From Rutstroemia sp. NJR-2017a BVV2 (Eukaryota; Ascomycota; Leotiomycetes; Helotiales; Rutstroemiaceae): a stretch of DNA of 64,000 bases. Position 1 is the first letter of the stretch. Each line of letters opens with the position of its first letter. The notes beneath the pieces are model-generated. The model was not told the DNA's origin, did no database searches, and saw only the letters and a list, made by a program, of their open reading frames with translations. The position numbers and the translations under genes were made by a program. Shown here piece by piece: positions 1 to 10,436 of this stretch. The DNA lies in the NCBI GenBank assembly GCA_002946415.1, contig NJPS01000079.1, forward strand, positions 682,001 to 746,000, given 5' to 3'.

Positions 1-1391
1 TGACGAGTATTTGAGACAGAAGGGATATTTACTGCTTCTTGCTACTGATCTATCATATTAAAGCAAGGGAAAATTTGGTGGAAACTTTTACTTTTCTTCC
101 TCTACTTTATTCATATCCGTCTAGTTATATATAGTTATCTTAAAGTACTAAGATCATACTACGAATATCCACCTTGCTTTACAGATCTATACATACTTTC
201 AACCTACCATCTTTCCTCTCTATGTAGTTCATCTATCCATTCATCTCGCAACCCAATAGAAGCACCTACACGTGAAAACGAAACCAATTCCAGAAACTTG
301 ATATATACATAGTTAATCGCTTCCCAGAAGTGACGCTACAATGATTCCTCCGTCCATTACCACTATTTTTCACTGCGCCCGTTTCTCCAAGCCCTTACTC
401 CGTCCCCTCTAGTTAATAACCCCCCCCCCTGCCCAATTCCTCACCTTCCTCTCCACCTTTCCCATTCACAACACAAATACAACCGATTCCCGAAACCCAC
501 CACATTCTGCTCTATTCATCCAGCCCCGTTCTATTCCATCATCCGCCTTGTCCTGATACCCCCTTTACTATCTATTTATCGATTCATCCTACCTCACTCG
601 CCCATACCAGCACACTCCAGAGAGTTTGTCCTATTTTAACTCCTGTAACTATATAGATGTGCATACAGGTTGTCGATCAGCTGACCTATTAGCGGCCAAA
701 CTTCATCGATACTGTAACTGTGACTGTGACTGTGACTGTGGATGGATGGAAGTACGGGGCTGGGATATGCTGTTTTGAGAAGTGGGATACAGGAGTCGAG
801 GGAGGAAAGGATAGAGGGAAAAGATTTATTTCCCTAATTATCTAGATTAACAGAGGAGCAGGCGAGAGAGAGAGAGAAAAAGAATAGAGCAGACAGAGCA
901 GAGGAGAAAGTAGAGAATAATATAATAGAAATCATTCCATCCAACACCAAAACCGACGTGAAAGATAGACAGAGTAGAGCAAAGTAGAAGAACAGGAAAG
1001 AAGAATGAGTTTATTCTTCTCCTATCTAGCCCATACGTACCGTACTACTGGAGATATTCTCTGTGAAGAAAGAGATGGATAGGATACCAACAATACTTGT
1101 CAGTTGATGAAATGCCATGCAAGAATGGCGTATACAAAATTATCTGCACTGGGGGAAGTATATGATATGACACATGCAACGACAGCAATCTTGCAAAGAA
1201 AAGACACTCAATCAAGCAGCTAGAATCACAAAGACGTCCGTTCACATAACCAGAACCACAACACCAACTAACAGACAGTCACAGCCAGCCCTATTGGTAT
1301 CAAGTCTATTTGTTCGTTCGTTCGTCATCTATACATCATACAGCTTCTCCCATCCCACGTCCCTCATCCCCTGTTTCTCATCCATCCATCG
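1..1391. other. Gene-free stretch, low-complexity spacer
   Basis: No open frame here looks like a protein. The stretch holds pyrimidine-rich blocks (a run of Cs near 421-430), a short GTGACT-type repeat at about 714-740 and purine-rich sequence at 780-1000. It is the downstream flank of the minus-strand PDX1 gene, so its right end probably includes that gene's 3' untranslated region. Confidence 0.6.
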
Positions 1392-2765
1392 CTACAAAAC
1401 CAACCTCCCCGGCTCGACCTCCAAAATCGTCTTCACCCTCTCCAAAAACACCCTCGCGACCTTCTCCTCCCCCTTCGGGACGTTCACCGTAAAAACATTC
1501 ACCGAATTCGACAAGCCCGGTTTCAGGGCTGTGGCTACTCTCTCCGAAGTAGATTTACTTTTCCCAGTTAGAATATCGTAGATGTCAGACTTATGCGTCT
1601 TCTTTGGTGCAGGAGCAGCTTGCGGGAGGGCCGCAATCTGAGGGAGGAAGGCTCCGCGCGTGGTGCTGGGTTTGACTTTATCGAGGCCGAGAACGGAGTT
1701 GAACAGCTCGTTTGCGGAGGGCTGGTAGTTTTTGGGGCGCGGGAGATCGTCGTTTGCGACGTCGGTGGCGCGGGAGATGAAGGTGGAGAGGGGCAGGAAA
1801 ATGCCGAGGGTGGATTGGATGCGTGTCTGGACATCGAGGACGGCTTTCATGGAGATGGGGAGGGAGACGTCGAGGTTGGGGATGGGAGCGGGTTGGGCGG
1901 AGGGGGTTGGGCGTGCTGGTGCGGGGGCGGGGGCGGCGAGCTTGATGTTGCTGAGGTCGAGGTGCGAGAGTTTGGAGATTTTGGTCGAGAGCTCGGTGGG
2001 GTAGGAGGAGGATATGGAGCCCAGATAGGCGAGGACGTCGCCTTTTAATAAGCGTCCGTTCGGTCCGCTGGGGGTCATGTTCTCGATTGCAGATTCGTCT
2101 AGGCCATGTTCGCGGATTAGATGTCCGACAGAAGGAAGGAGAGGATAGGTTTGCTTCTTTGCTTTTCCGCTTGTCTTCTTGGCTGGTGCTTGAGCTTCGG
2201 CGGACGGTTTCGAAGACGGTGAAGCTTCGGCTTGGGATTCGGAGGACGTCTCGCGACTAGGTTTGGAGGCTTCTTCCTTGGGTGATGGAGGGGCAGCGCT
2301 GTCTTCTGGTGGGATTTCCAATGAACCTAAATCATCCCCAGGTTCTGCGACAACACCAATTCTTGTGCCGACTTTAATTCCCTTGCTACCATCTGGCATA
2401 GTAATTTTTGCCAAAACACCATCATCTTGAGCCTCAACGTCCATAGAAGCCTTGTCCGTTTCGATCTCAAGTAGAACATCACCAGCTGAAAACGAATCTC
2501 CTTCCTTAACATTCCACTTCGCAATATTCCCCTCGGTCATCGTGGGAGAGAGAGCCGGCATAGTGAAGTTCTGCGCAGCCAGACAAGCTGCAGAGGTCCT
2601 GAAACCTATTTCCAGCAAAGAAGTCAGCAAGCCCATCTCATCTTATCCCATTCCCGGAGCTCAAAATTTCGATTCCGCAAACTCACCTCGCGCAGTAGCA
2701 TCTTGTCTTAACCCTCTGGCAGTAAGTCTAGCCGACAAACGGCAAGCCGTCGCAAAAGACGCCAT
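1392..2765 (-). CDS. pdx1: Pyruvate dehydrogenase complex protein X component, mitochondrial
   Basis: Structural subunit that anchors dihydrolipoamide dehydrogenase (E3) to the E2 core of the mitochondrial pyruvate dehydrogenase complex. Two exons, 2765-2687 and 2605-1392, give 430 residues. The intron (2606-2686) is set by GTGAGT and an AAATAG acceptor, and joining restores an ATARGFRTSAA presequence. A basic N-terminus (1-35) looks like a mitochondrial targeting signal. A lipoyl domain follows (about 38-118) with the lipoylated lysine in ETDKAS (K78). After an Ala/Pro/Ser/Lys linker comes the peripheral-subunit (E3)-binding domain (about 181-222). The C-terminal half is Pro/Ala-rich and shows no HxxxD acyltransferase motif, which fits protein X and not E2. 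Start chosen as the only ATG giving the presequence. It is divergent from the TMEM223-like gene. Confidence 0.93.
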
Positions 2766-3013
2766 TCTTCCTTTCTTGAACAGTCGAAGCTCAATTGAGC
2801 TTTCTCGTGAGGTGCGATGCGGGATGGGATGGTTGAAGATTATATTTAGATGGTTGAGAACCAACGGATTGTCGGAAAAACGCGCTACGGAATCTTTTCG
2901 CCGGAGTTCCGATGTCAGATTTTGGGATTTTTCCGAACGACAAATGAGCTTGGGTTCGCGATTGAGGCTTTTCTGAAATTCTTCAAGGTATGTGAAGATT
3001 GGTTTTGGGAATC
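2766..3013. promoter_or_regulatory. Shared divergent promoter region of two mitochondrial-protein genes
   Basis: Only 248 bp separate the start codons of PDX1 (minus) and the TMEM223-like gene (plus), so both promoters and both leaders must lie here. I see no clear TATA box. Co-regulation of the two genes is an inference from this arrangement. Confidence 0.5.
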
Positions 3014-4129
3014 ATGAAGATGGTAGCTAATTTGTCGCAGATGTCGGCCTTTTCTAGGGGTCTGTCTAATTTGCAAGCTCAATCTATGCGAGCCAATCCC
3101 TCGAGAATCTTTCTCTTCTCTCCAAGATCATGCTCGCATACGCAGCTAAACTCACGGTTCTTCACCTCAACTTCTATATTGCGCGCGGCCAAGAAACCCT
3201 TCCCTAAGCCCAAAGCCAACCCGAAAGTGGCTCCTTCTACAAAATTACCCATCATTCAACCACCACCTGTGCTCAAACCCACCACATATCAAAGCTATGT
3301 CGATGCTCTAGCTTTGAAATCCCATTCTACACTTCTATATGAAGCACCTTCGCATAACGGGTTCGTAATAGGTTCTTACCTTGGAGGAACATTCTGTCTT
3401 GCATTTGGGGCCTTAACTTGTATGGTTCTCTTTCTCCCTTTGCAATTCTTCTTATAATCCTCCTTTCTCCACTTCCTCACCTCATACCCCGCCTGCCCCT
3501 CACCAACTGACCCCTCATCTCTAGTTTGGAATTCCTACCTTAATGCCCCCGCCGATATCCCCGCCTGGGTCCCTTATGCGTTCGGCACGACCTGCTTCTT
3601 CCTCGCCATCTGCGGCGGCTACCTATTCCTCGCCCCCAGCGGTCTCGTCCGAAGCATAACCGCGATTCCCACCCCCTTACTGCGGCCCTCCCCTCCCACC
3701 GCAACCGCAACCCAGCCTCTCCATCTCCAAATCACCTTAAGACGCGTTTTTCCCATCCCATTCATGCCCGCGCGCACCCTCACCGTAGTTCCATCCGCAT
3801 GCACCCTAACCTCGCATATCTACCACTATCTTACTCCCGCGGAGCAACGCCGCGCAGAGCTCTTACACAAGCAAAAAATGGCTGAAATGGCAGAATACGA
3901 TCGCACGCGGATTATTGGGAGAGGAGTGCGTCATGCTAGTCAGGGGATCTTTGAGCTGGTCAGAGTAATGGGGAGATGCTGGACGAGAGAAGGGCTGGTG
4001 AGGATGAAGGTTGAGGGGACGAGGGCGAGTGGCGGGGATAGGTTTTTGAAGATTGATGGGCAAATGGGGTGGGCTTTGGATGCTGGGAGAGGATTGGAGA
4101 GGGTTGTGAAGGTTGTTGAAAGTCTGTAG
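3014..4129 (+). CDS. Mitochondrial TMEM223-like membrane protein
   Basis: Two exons, 3014-3419 and 3525-4129, encode 336 residues. The intron (3420-3524) begins GTATGG, ends CTCTAG and leaves the frame open (ACT T|TT TGG). The N-terminus is basic and Ser/Arg-rich with RFFTSTS near residue 50, typical of a matrix presequence. Two hydrophobic segments follow: one from the LLYEAP region across the exon junction (GSYLGGTFCLAFGAL), and one around YAFGTTCFFLAICGGYLFL. The order (a LLYE-type strand, two membrane helices, then a strand-rich tail) resembles TMEM223, a cytochrome c oxidase assembly protein. That family name is a judgement from topology and short motifs. The C-terminus is charged (AEQRRAELLHKQKMAEM). 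An in-frame TTG lies upstream; the first ATG at 3014 was used. Confidence 0.72.
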
Positions 4130-5448
4130 AGTGAGGCGAGGTTGCGGGGGGTTGCGCGGGGTGGGGTTAGGATTTGCGATTGTTAAGAGGTATTATATAC
4201 TTGGATTAGAAGCTTAGACGAGTCCAAGGTGATAGAATGGCATGTATCAATAGGAAAAAGTGCTTAACATCTCAGATCATAAAAATTATAAAAGAAATTC
4301 ACAATCTGAACTGAAGGAACAAGCAAATTCGCGTGCAATAATATTACGCGAGAATCCATTCCCTTCCCCCTTTTCCTACCGAACGCTAAAACCTTGACCG
4401 AATTATTCATACATTTTCAACACGATATAAGTTAGTTCACAACTACTTTCGTATCTTGTTCTATACTATCCGTCGTATATCAGATACTTCTCGATTGTAG
4501 TTATCTTCCCATGGCTTATTATATTTATATCACTTTGCGTAAGCTTAACTCGAATCTTTCCTAAATATATACCTATCCCGAAAGGCGATCGAATTGCCAC
4601 GAACAAGACTATGACCTATTTCTTACTTCCACAAATCTGATTTTCATTCTATCCAGTCTTTTCCTAACCACTCATTTACCATCTCATCTTTCAGAGTGAC
4701 TCATTGAAGCATTCCCCGTTTGCATGATTTATCAATCATATGCTCAGCACCCCAATCCACTCCAATCATAGGCTCATCACTTCATCCCACAACTCCACCA
4801 CATCAGCTTAATCTCCTAAGTCATGCGTCTCCTCCTCTTCAGCATCCTGCATCCTCCCTTTAATCTCTTCCTCTGTATACATACCATACCCACTGGCCCT
4901 CCCTCCACCCAATCCATTATCTACCCCCGTTACACCCCAACCGTGTACCTGCATACCCAATATCGCAGACCGAAAACGCACCCACGTTTCGTACAACTCG
5001 TATGTCTAACATACATGCTGTGGTCACTTGGTGGTACGATTTATCATGCACATACAACCGTCATTCGGATCGGAATGGAGAGAAAGAGAGAGGGGTTTGC
5101 GTGCGTCGATCACTCCGGGTCGGATCGGGAACTTGAAACCCACTTGTATACATACATACGGACGAAGATCGCGTATTTATCTATTTGCCTCTCTGTCCCG
5201 AATGGTACGTTGCATGTTTGTGTGCTGGATGATATCGTAAGGCAATGTTGAAGAGAGGGGGGAGTGTGTCGTACAATATAAATGGTATCGGAAGAACCTC
5301 TACTTACACGTTTTGCCCTTTCCCGTCTTATCACTTCACGGCGTCGGAATCATACGAAAGAGTAGCACAATCAAATGTCGGAAGGGGATAAAAGTACAGA
5401 TAAGATTAAACATATGTCCACACCGAGTACAAGGAAAGGAGAGGCAAG
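4130..5448. other. Gene-free spacer
   Basis: A/T-rich sequence downstream of the TMEM223-like gene. The short open frames around 4800-5330 on both strands are composition-driven and have no recognisable domain or splice partner. Confidence 0.55.
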
Positions 5449-5661
5449 CACAGTGGGTGCAATAATTCATTAACCACCACAGAATCACCACTCAAACAGA
5501 TTTGCTTCGCAACAATTGCGTATAATCTCTCGATTATAGTGAGTAGAGAACTAAATGAAAGAAATCTAATGAACCAACTTTTATTCAAATATCTCAAAAT
5601 TTGAATATTCGTTGAATCATTAGAGTTCGTCGGTGGTTAATGAATTATTGCACCCACCGTG
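5449..5661. mobile_element. MITE-like non-autonomous element with 30-bp terminal inverted repeats
   Basis: The arms 5449-5478 and 5632-5661 are inverted repeats with one mismatch in 30 bp; the inner 26 bp (5453-5478 and 5632-5657) match perfectly. The element is 213 bp with no coding potential. The three bases on each side (5446-5448 and 5662-5664) are both AAG, a possible target duplication. Ends beginning CACAG and a 3-bp duplication would fit a CACTA-type element, but a 3-bp match is weak evidence. Its right part (5551-5640) is related to 59396-59485, so the family has at least two copies in this window. Confidence 0.75.
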
Positions 5662-5899
5662 AAGGAAAATGCAAAGAAAGGACCAACTATTCCAGGCTCA
5701 CCAATCTCATTCATTGTATGCAGCCCAGATGTTGTAACCGGTCTTTCAATCAGACGGTTAAACCTAAACACGAGTAAAGAGAAGGTTATTCACAGCTCTC
5801 CAACGATATGATTCATATCCTAGAGTATTCCAGTCATCCATTCTAAAAGCAGCGTACAGTATCTCATCTATTACAACCAAATAATCTACCCATCGTCAC
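5662..5899. other. Short spacer
   Basis: Nothing recognisable lies between the inverted-repeat element and the end of the secreted-protein gene; it probably includes that gene's 3' end. Confidence 0.4.
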
Positions 5900-6313
5900 C
5901 TAGCAGTCATGGCCCCTCGAAACAACTTTCCACGACTTTGCTTTAGTCGCTCCAAACACAACGCAACTCACTGTTCCACCATCAGGACCACTTTCGAAAA
6001 GACTCCCACAGTTGCTACTTGAATATTGACACAACTTGTATTGTCCTCCTCCGTTAAAAGAGTACTGACTACATCCCCTAGAGTCAACAGCCGAACAGCC
6101 CCGAGTACCAGTTCCGGTGCCTTGCGTATCCCCCGTGTGACCTGCGCAGGCCTGGCCTGGAGAGTAGCAGTCGTATATCCAGCCGGACTGCAGATCGGAT
6201 ATAGGTGTGGTTGGGGATGCGTGTGCGGCGAATGCTAGAGTGCAGAGAAGAAGAAGAGCAGCGCCTAGGTTGCGAGAGGCATGTAGTCTTGGATTCGTCC
6301 TTCCTCTGCCCAT
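5900..6313 (-). CDS. Small secreted cysteine-rich protein
   Basis: A 137-residue single-exon frame. The ATG at 6313 is the first in frame (the frame extends upstream only to a GTG). Residues 1-32 are a basic stretch followed by a hydrophobic core (LGAALLLLCTLAFAA) and an AHA|SP cleavage site, a good secretion signal. The mature part of about 105 residues has eight cysteines (49, 56, 73, 81, 95, 102, 117, 137) and is rich in Gly, Ser and Thr. Eight cysteines allow four disulfides, as in many fungal apoplastic proteins and effector candidates. I recognise no family, and the cysteine spacing does not match hydrophobin (no adjacent CC pairs). It lies next to a MITE-like element in a gene-poor region, a common setting for such genes. 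Confidence 0.72.
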   Translation of the reverse strand: MGRGRTNPRLHASRNLGAALLLLCTLAFAAHASPTTPISDLQSGWIYDCYSPGQACAGHTGDTQGTGTGTRGCSAVDSRGCSQYSFNGGGQYKLCQYSSSNCGSLFESGPDGGTVSCVVFGATKAKSWKVVSRGHDC

Positions 6314-9274
6314 CTTGGGAAAGGACCCCCGGGTATGCCTGAAACTAACGAAATTGAAAGTGTACTCCGAGCGCGGCTGCTCTTCGATAACAACGCCCAG
6401 TCTGCGAGGCTGGAGGTGATCCACGTACGTCGCTGTCTGCTACTGGATCTGCGAAAGTGACCTTAAGATGCATGAGCAAGGGTTTTATTTGGAACTGTAC
6501 GGCGTTTAGCTTTCGTGTGATAGCGGCAGAGAATGGTTGACCTGTTACCTAGGAAGACTGGTTAGTGTATGTGTTGAAGAGAAGAAGGAGAAGGAGGAGA
6601 AGAAACGAAAACTTGAGTACAAGTTAGGTAACCATCGGCTACTTGTTTGTATTCTTTTGTATCCCTCCAGATCTCGTCTCATTCTTGATGTCACCCGAAT
6701 TCATGTGCTAGAGTTGTTAGACCACGCCGCAATCGAGCAATATATTTTATTCTAACGGTAGTGCATGAAATGCTGCTGTACTAGTACTACCTTCATTTAA
6801 GCAGCATATAAACGAGTAGTATAACCATAACCTTGATGTTAAATGATTAAGGAAAGGCACTCAAAGAAGCGCATTGCGATTGTGCAACTGAGAATACATA
6901 CTCACGACAATTTTGCAAACTGCTTTCATTTCCTTGTGTCCTCGATCAGAAATACCATTGAAGAATCTAGCGAACCTTCGAGCTAGGACAGCTACGGGTG
7001 ATTTCTAATGCGAACTTACAGACCATTACGATACTGTTTTGCCGATTTTCGATAATACTGGTGGATGTTGGAAGATAATCTCTCCTCCCCTCATTCACGC
7101 TCTCTCACTCATCCCCATCTACATTCTTACTTCCTACCCCTCCCTCTCCTACTATACCATCTCCTCCTTCTCTACCCTCAGCATAACCTGCGTAACCAGC
7201 ACCTTGACCCACCCCAAACCTACACACCCAACTTCCTGCGCCGGAACAACTACGACATTACAAACCACACTTGAGGCCACGGCTTCGCAACCTAGTTACT
7301 GAAACACTGGTCCGCAGCGCTATAAGCGTTGCAGCGCAGATATGTGGTTTACCTTTACTCTTATTACGCGTGATTCCGATTCCAGAAACAAACTCGTAGA
7401 TGCTTGTGTTAGGCGGCATGAAGCGATGCCGGCAGGGCTGTCAACTGCGGAGAACATTTGAAATGGTGCAGAGAGATGTTCTTTCTTCTCCCCGATGCAG
7501 CGAGACTCGTACTTCTTTTTGTCTTGGTATTCTTTGAGACGATATGATCTTTCTTTCCGGATTGGCCAGCTACGCAGAGAGGGCGCCTCTGCTGATACTA
7601 TGAACGATGTGTTGTAAATGCACTCGCATTTCACATCTATATTCGAGTAGATAACTGCACAAACTTACTATTGGTGGACATGAAATGACGGTTCCCAGGA
7701 CGAAGCGTGTCTATACAACTTGTATAACAGGCTCTCTCAATGCGGGGAGAAGAATCTCAAGACCGAAGCATGAAAGTTAACTGGACAGAATACATAGCGA
7801 CTAACATGCCCAACCCAAGAAAGAATCTGTATTTGTGCGGCGCATGAGCAAGCCACAGGCGGGCCAGCTGAAGCCGGCCAGGATGAAGCGCGCTTACACT
7901 CCTTCCGCAATAGGTCAACTGTATACGTAGACGCCTCCCTACATAAATCTCTTCTCGAAACACAACGCCTCTGCTACGCAGCAGTTTATCGTTTTCGTGA
8001 ATGGAATCGTGGCGAACTTCAGCTTGGGATGAACCACATAGGTGAATACCAAGACCAAGCGATAGATAACATTGCACAAGAACAGGTACGAGGAAAAGTT
8101 AATCGGATGATCAGACGACAATATTGAAGATAAAGACGAAACAAGCCGCGCAAACCCTGATATCTGATTTTTGGAACCGGGTATATGATCAGACCAGGAG
8201 AATAAGTGGTAGCGAGGAGAAGAAAACATAGCGGCACGTCACGGTGACGAATAGTCAAAGGATAGATAGGGGATTGTATGGAATGGTAATACTAGGTACC
8301 AGGGTCGAGGGGATAAACTTCCAGTACGTTACACAAGAACCAGGGAGGTTCTTGAAGCCCAGAGATTCGGGACGAGATTCGATGGGATGGAGAAAGATAT
8401 TGCTTGGAGGAAAGAGAACTAACCACTCTCCTGGTAATCTGATCGGCATTAACGGTATTGTCACCACTAGGTGTGAGGCTATGGGTGAATGAACCAACAT
8501 CCATCCAACTCAGCCCAGTCCATCTCAACCACGAAGCCCCGGTTTCGAATTCTAGCTTAATACCAGATATCCCCAGATACCCCAGAAACAGGGTCCAGTC
8601 CTTTCTGGTTCAGCCCACCGCCATACCATACCGCACCGTCCATGAATCAAATAAAACAAGCAAGAGCCATCCTCATCCCCATGCCCATCCCTCCACAAGC
8701 CAGACCGTACCGTCCTCTCCTCTTCCCTCCCCAAACCTCCCCCACAATCTAGAAACCTCCCTCCCCCAAACACCAAAACCCCAAACGCCTCTGAAACCTC
8801 CCCATCCAGCACCTCCCCAACCCATCCAGCACCTCCCCAACCCAGCCAATCCCCTCCCCCCAACCCCATCTCCTCCTCCCCCAACATCACCGAATACAAC
8901 AGTCTCAATAACCCCCACCCATGTATTTGTTGTACCACTCACCCAGAGTGGCCGGCCCACCTACTTACCTACCTACCTACTTCTCCAACCCGAAACTCAC
9001 AAACAAACAAACAAAAACATTCTCGACCTTTCTTTTTTAATCGCGCGCTTACAGACTCTGCTCGGTCAGCGCTGCATGCATGCATGGCCCTACTCTAACC
9101 TACCCTATCATACGCGGCCACAGCAGCTGATTCGCTGCCTCTACGCGACAGTGCATCACGACCATTGATTTCCCTTCTCCCCTTCTTCGTCTGGGGAGTG
9201 GGAAGATGCAGCATTGCGCTGGTCGCGTTCGAGGCCGCTGCATGTAGATGGGAGAAAGAGGAAAGAACAGCTAG

Positions 9275-9305
<31 letters not shown>
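9275..9305. repeat. ACAT tetranucleotide microsatellite
   Basis: Uninterrupted ATAC/ACAT units, about seven to eight copies, in non-coding sequence. Confidence 0.9.
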
Positions 9306-9306
<1 letters not shown>

Positions 9307-10400
9307 GCGATGCCGGAGCTGTGGTGGTAGTTCTAGATGGAGCGATGACACGTGATGACAATACAATACATACATACATCTGGACTCGACTGGACGGGAC
9401 TCGATACCGAGTTAACTTTACTCAATATGAGTAGTCCATGTATCTGTATGTATCATCTAAGTTAACTTTCTGCATCTCTATCTATGAAACAGACCAGACC
9501 AGAACAGAACACCTCAAACCAAGCCCCAGTTCACCCAGTTCTAATTCGCGGATATGCGAATAGAATAGAATACAATAGAATAGAATAGCGCGGGTCTGGC
9601 TGGCTGGCGACTGTCTATTTGCTTGTCTGTGTGTCTGTCTGTTGTTGTGTGTATGTGTGTGTCATATCGATAACTTGGCCATTGGAACAACGTATACATA
9701 CCTCCCCTCCCTTTCCCCTCCGCCGACTGCCTCGGTAGCTCACTTAGTGCCAACCAGTGTTTGTTGTTTGTTGTTTGTTCGACGTGGTTAAAGCCGAACG
9801 ACCAAATAATACACCATCCACCATCCTCCCGTTCTACTGTATTGCCCGGATTTCCGCATTATCCCATCTACTTATTCCATCCCATCCCAACAGCCCACTC
9901 CCTGACAAACCCAAATCCGCATCTCCCAAGGCATTAACACCCCCAAACCCAAACCCAAACCCAAACCCAATATCATCCCTCTCCACGACCTATTTTCCTT
10001 GGTACTGTATCTCTTCATCATAGTGGGTTTTAGGAAAATTTCCTGCCACGACTAACTAGTATTCTGGCATCTGCATCCCATCCCACATTCCCACCCAGCA
10101 TCAACCCAACCCAACCCCAACCCCGAATATTTTCCCTCCCCGTGGCGCAGATGTCGGCAATTGGGGGTTTCCCTACCTTCGTTTCCCTTCCCCTTGACAG
10201 TCTCTGCTTGGAAAAATGATATATCTGAATATGTTAAGTCAAATCCAAACAGTCGGTGAAAGAGACGAAATCCCTATCAACCCCAGCATCGCACACCTAC
10301 CCCAACGGTGAACTAACTAGCCATCTGCATGTAGGTAGGTAGGTAGGTATGCACGGCACAGAGATCCTTTCCTTTCCTTTCTTCTTTCCTTCGAAAGCTT

Positions 10401-10436
10401 CATCCCATCCCATCCCATCCCATCCCACCACACCAC
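10401..10436. repeat. CATCC pentanucleotide microsatellite
   Basis: About seven tandem CATCC units, followed by a short CCACA run, in non-coding sequence. Confidence 0.9.

Noticed and set aside
2806..2864. Extension of the PDX1 first exon upstream of 2765
   Set aside because: The frame is open but the extra residues would bury the mitochondrial presequence; the ATG at 2765 gives a normal protein.
8458..9168. 236-codon plus-strand open frame
   Set aside because: Long runs of Pro/Thr/Ser from CA- and CT-rich sequence, no domain, overlapped by equally long minus-strand frames; composition artefact.
9943..9970. CCCAAA repeat as possible internal telomere sequence
   Set aside because: Fungal telomere repeat is CCCTAA; the unit here differs and is short, so it is a microsatellite.
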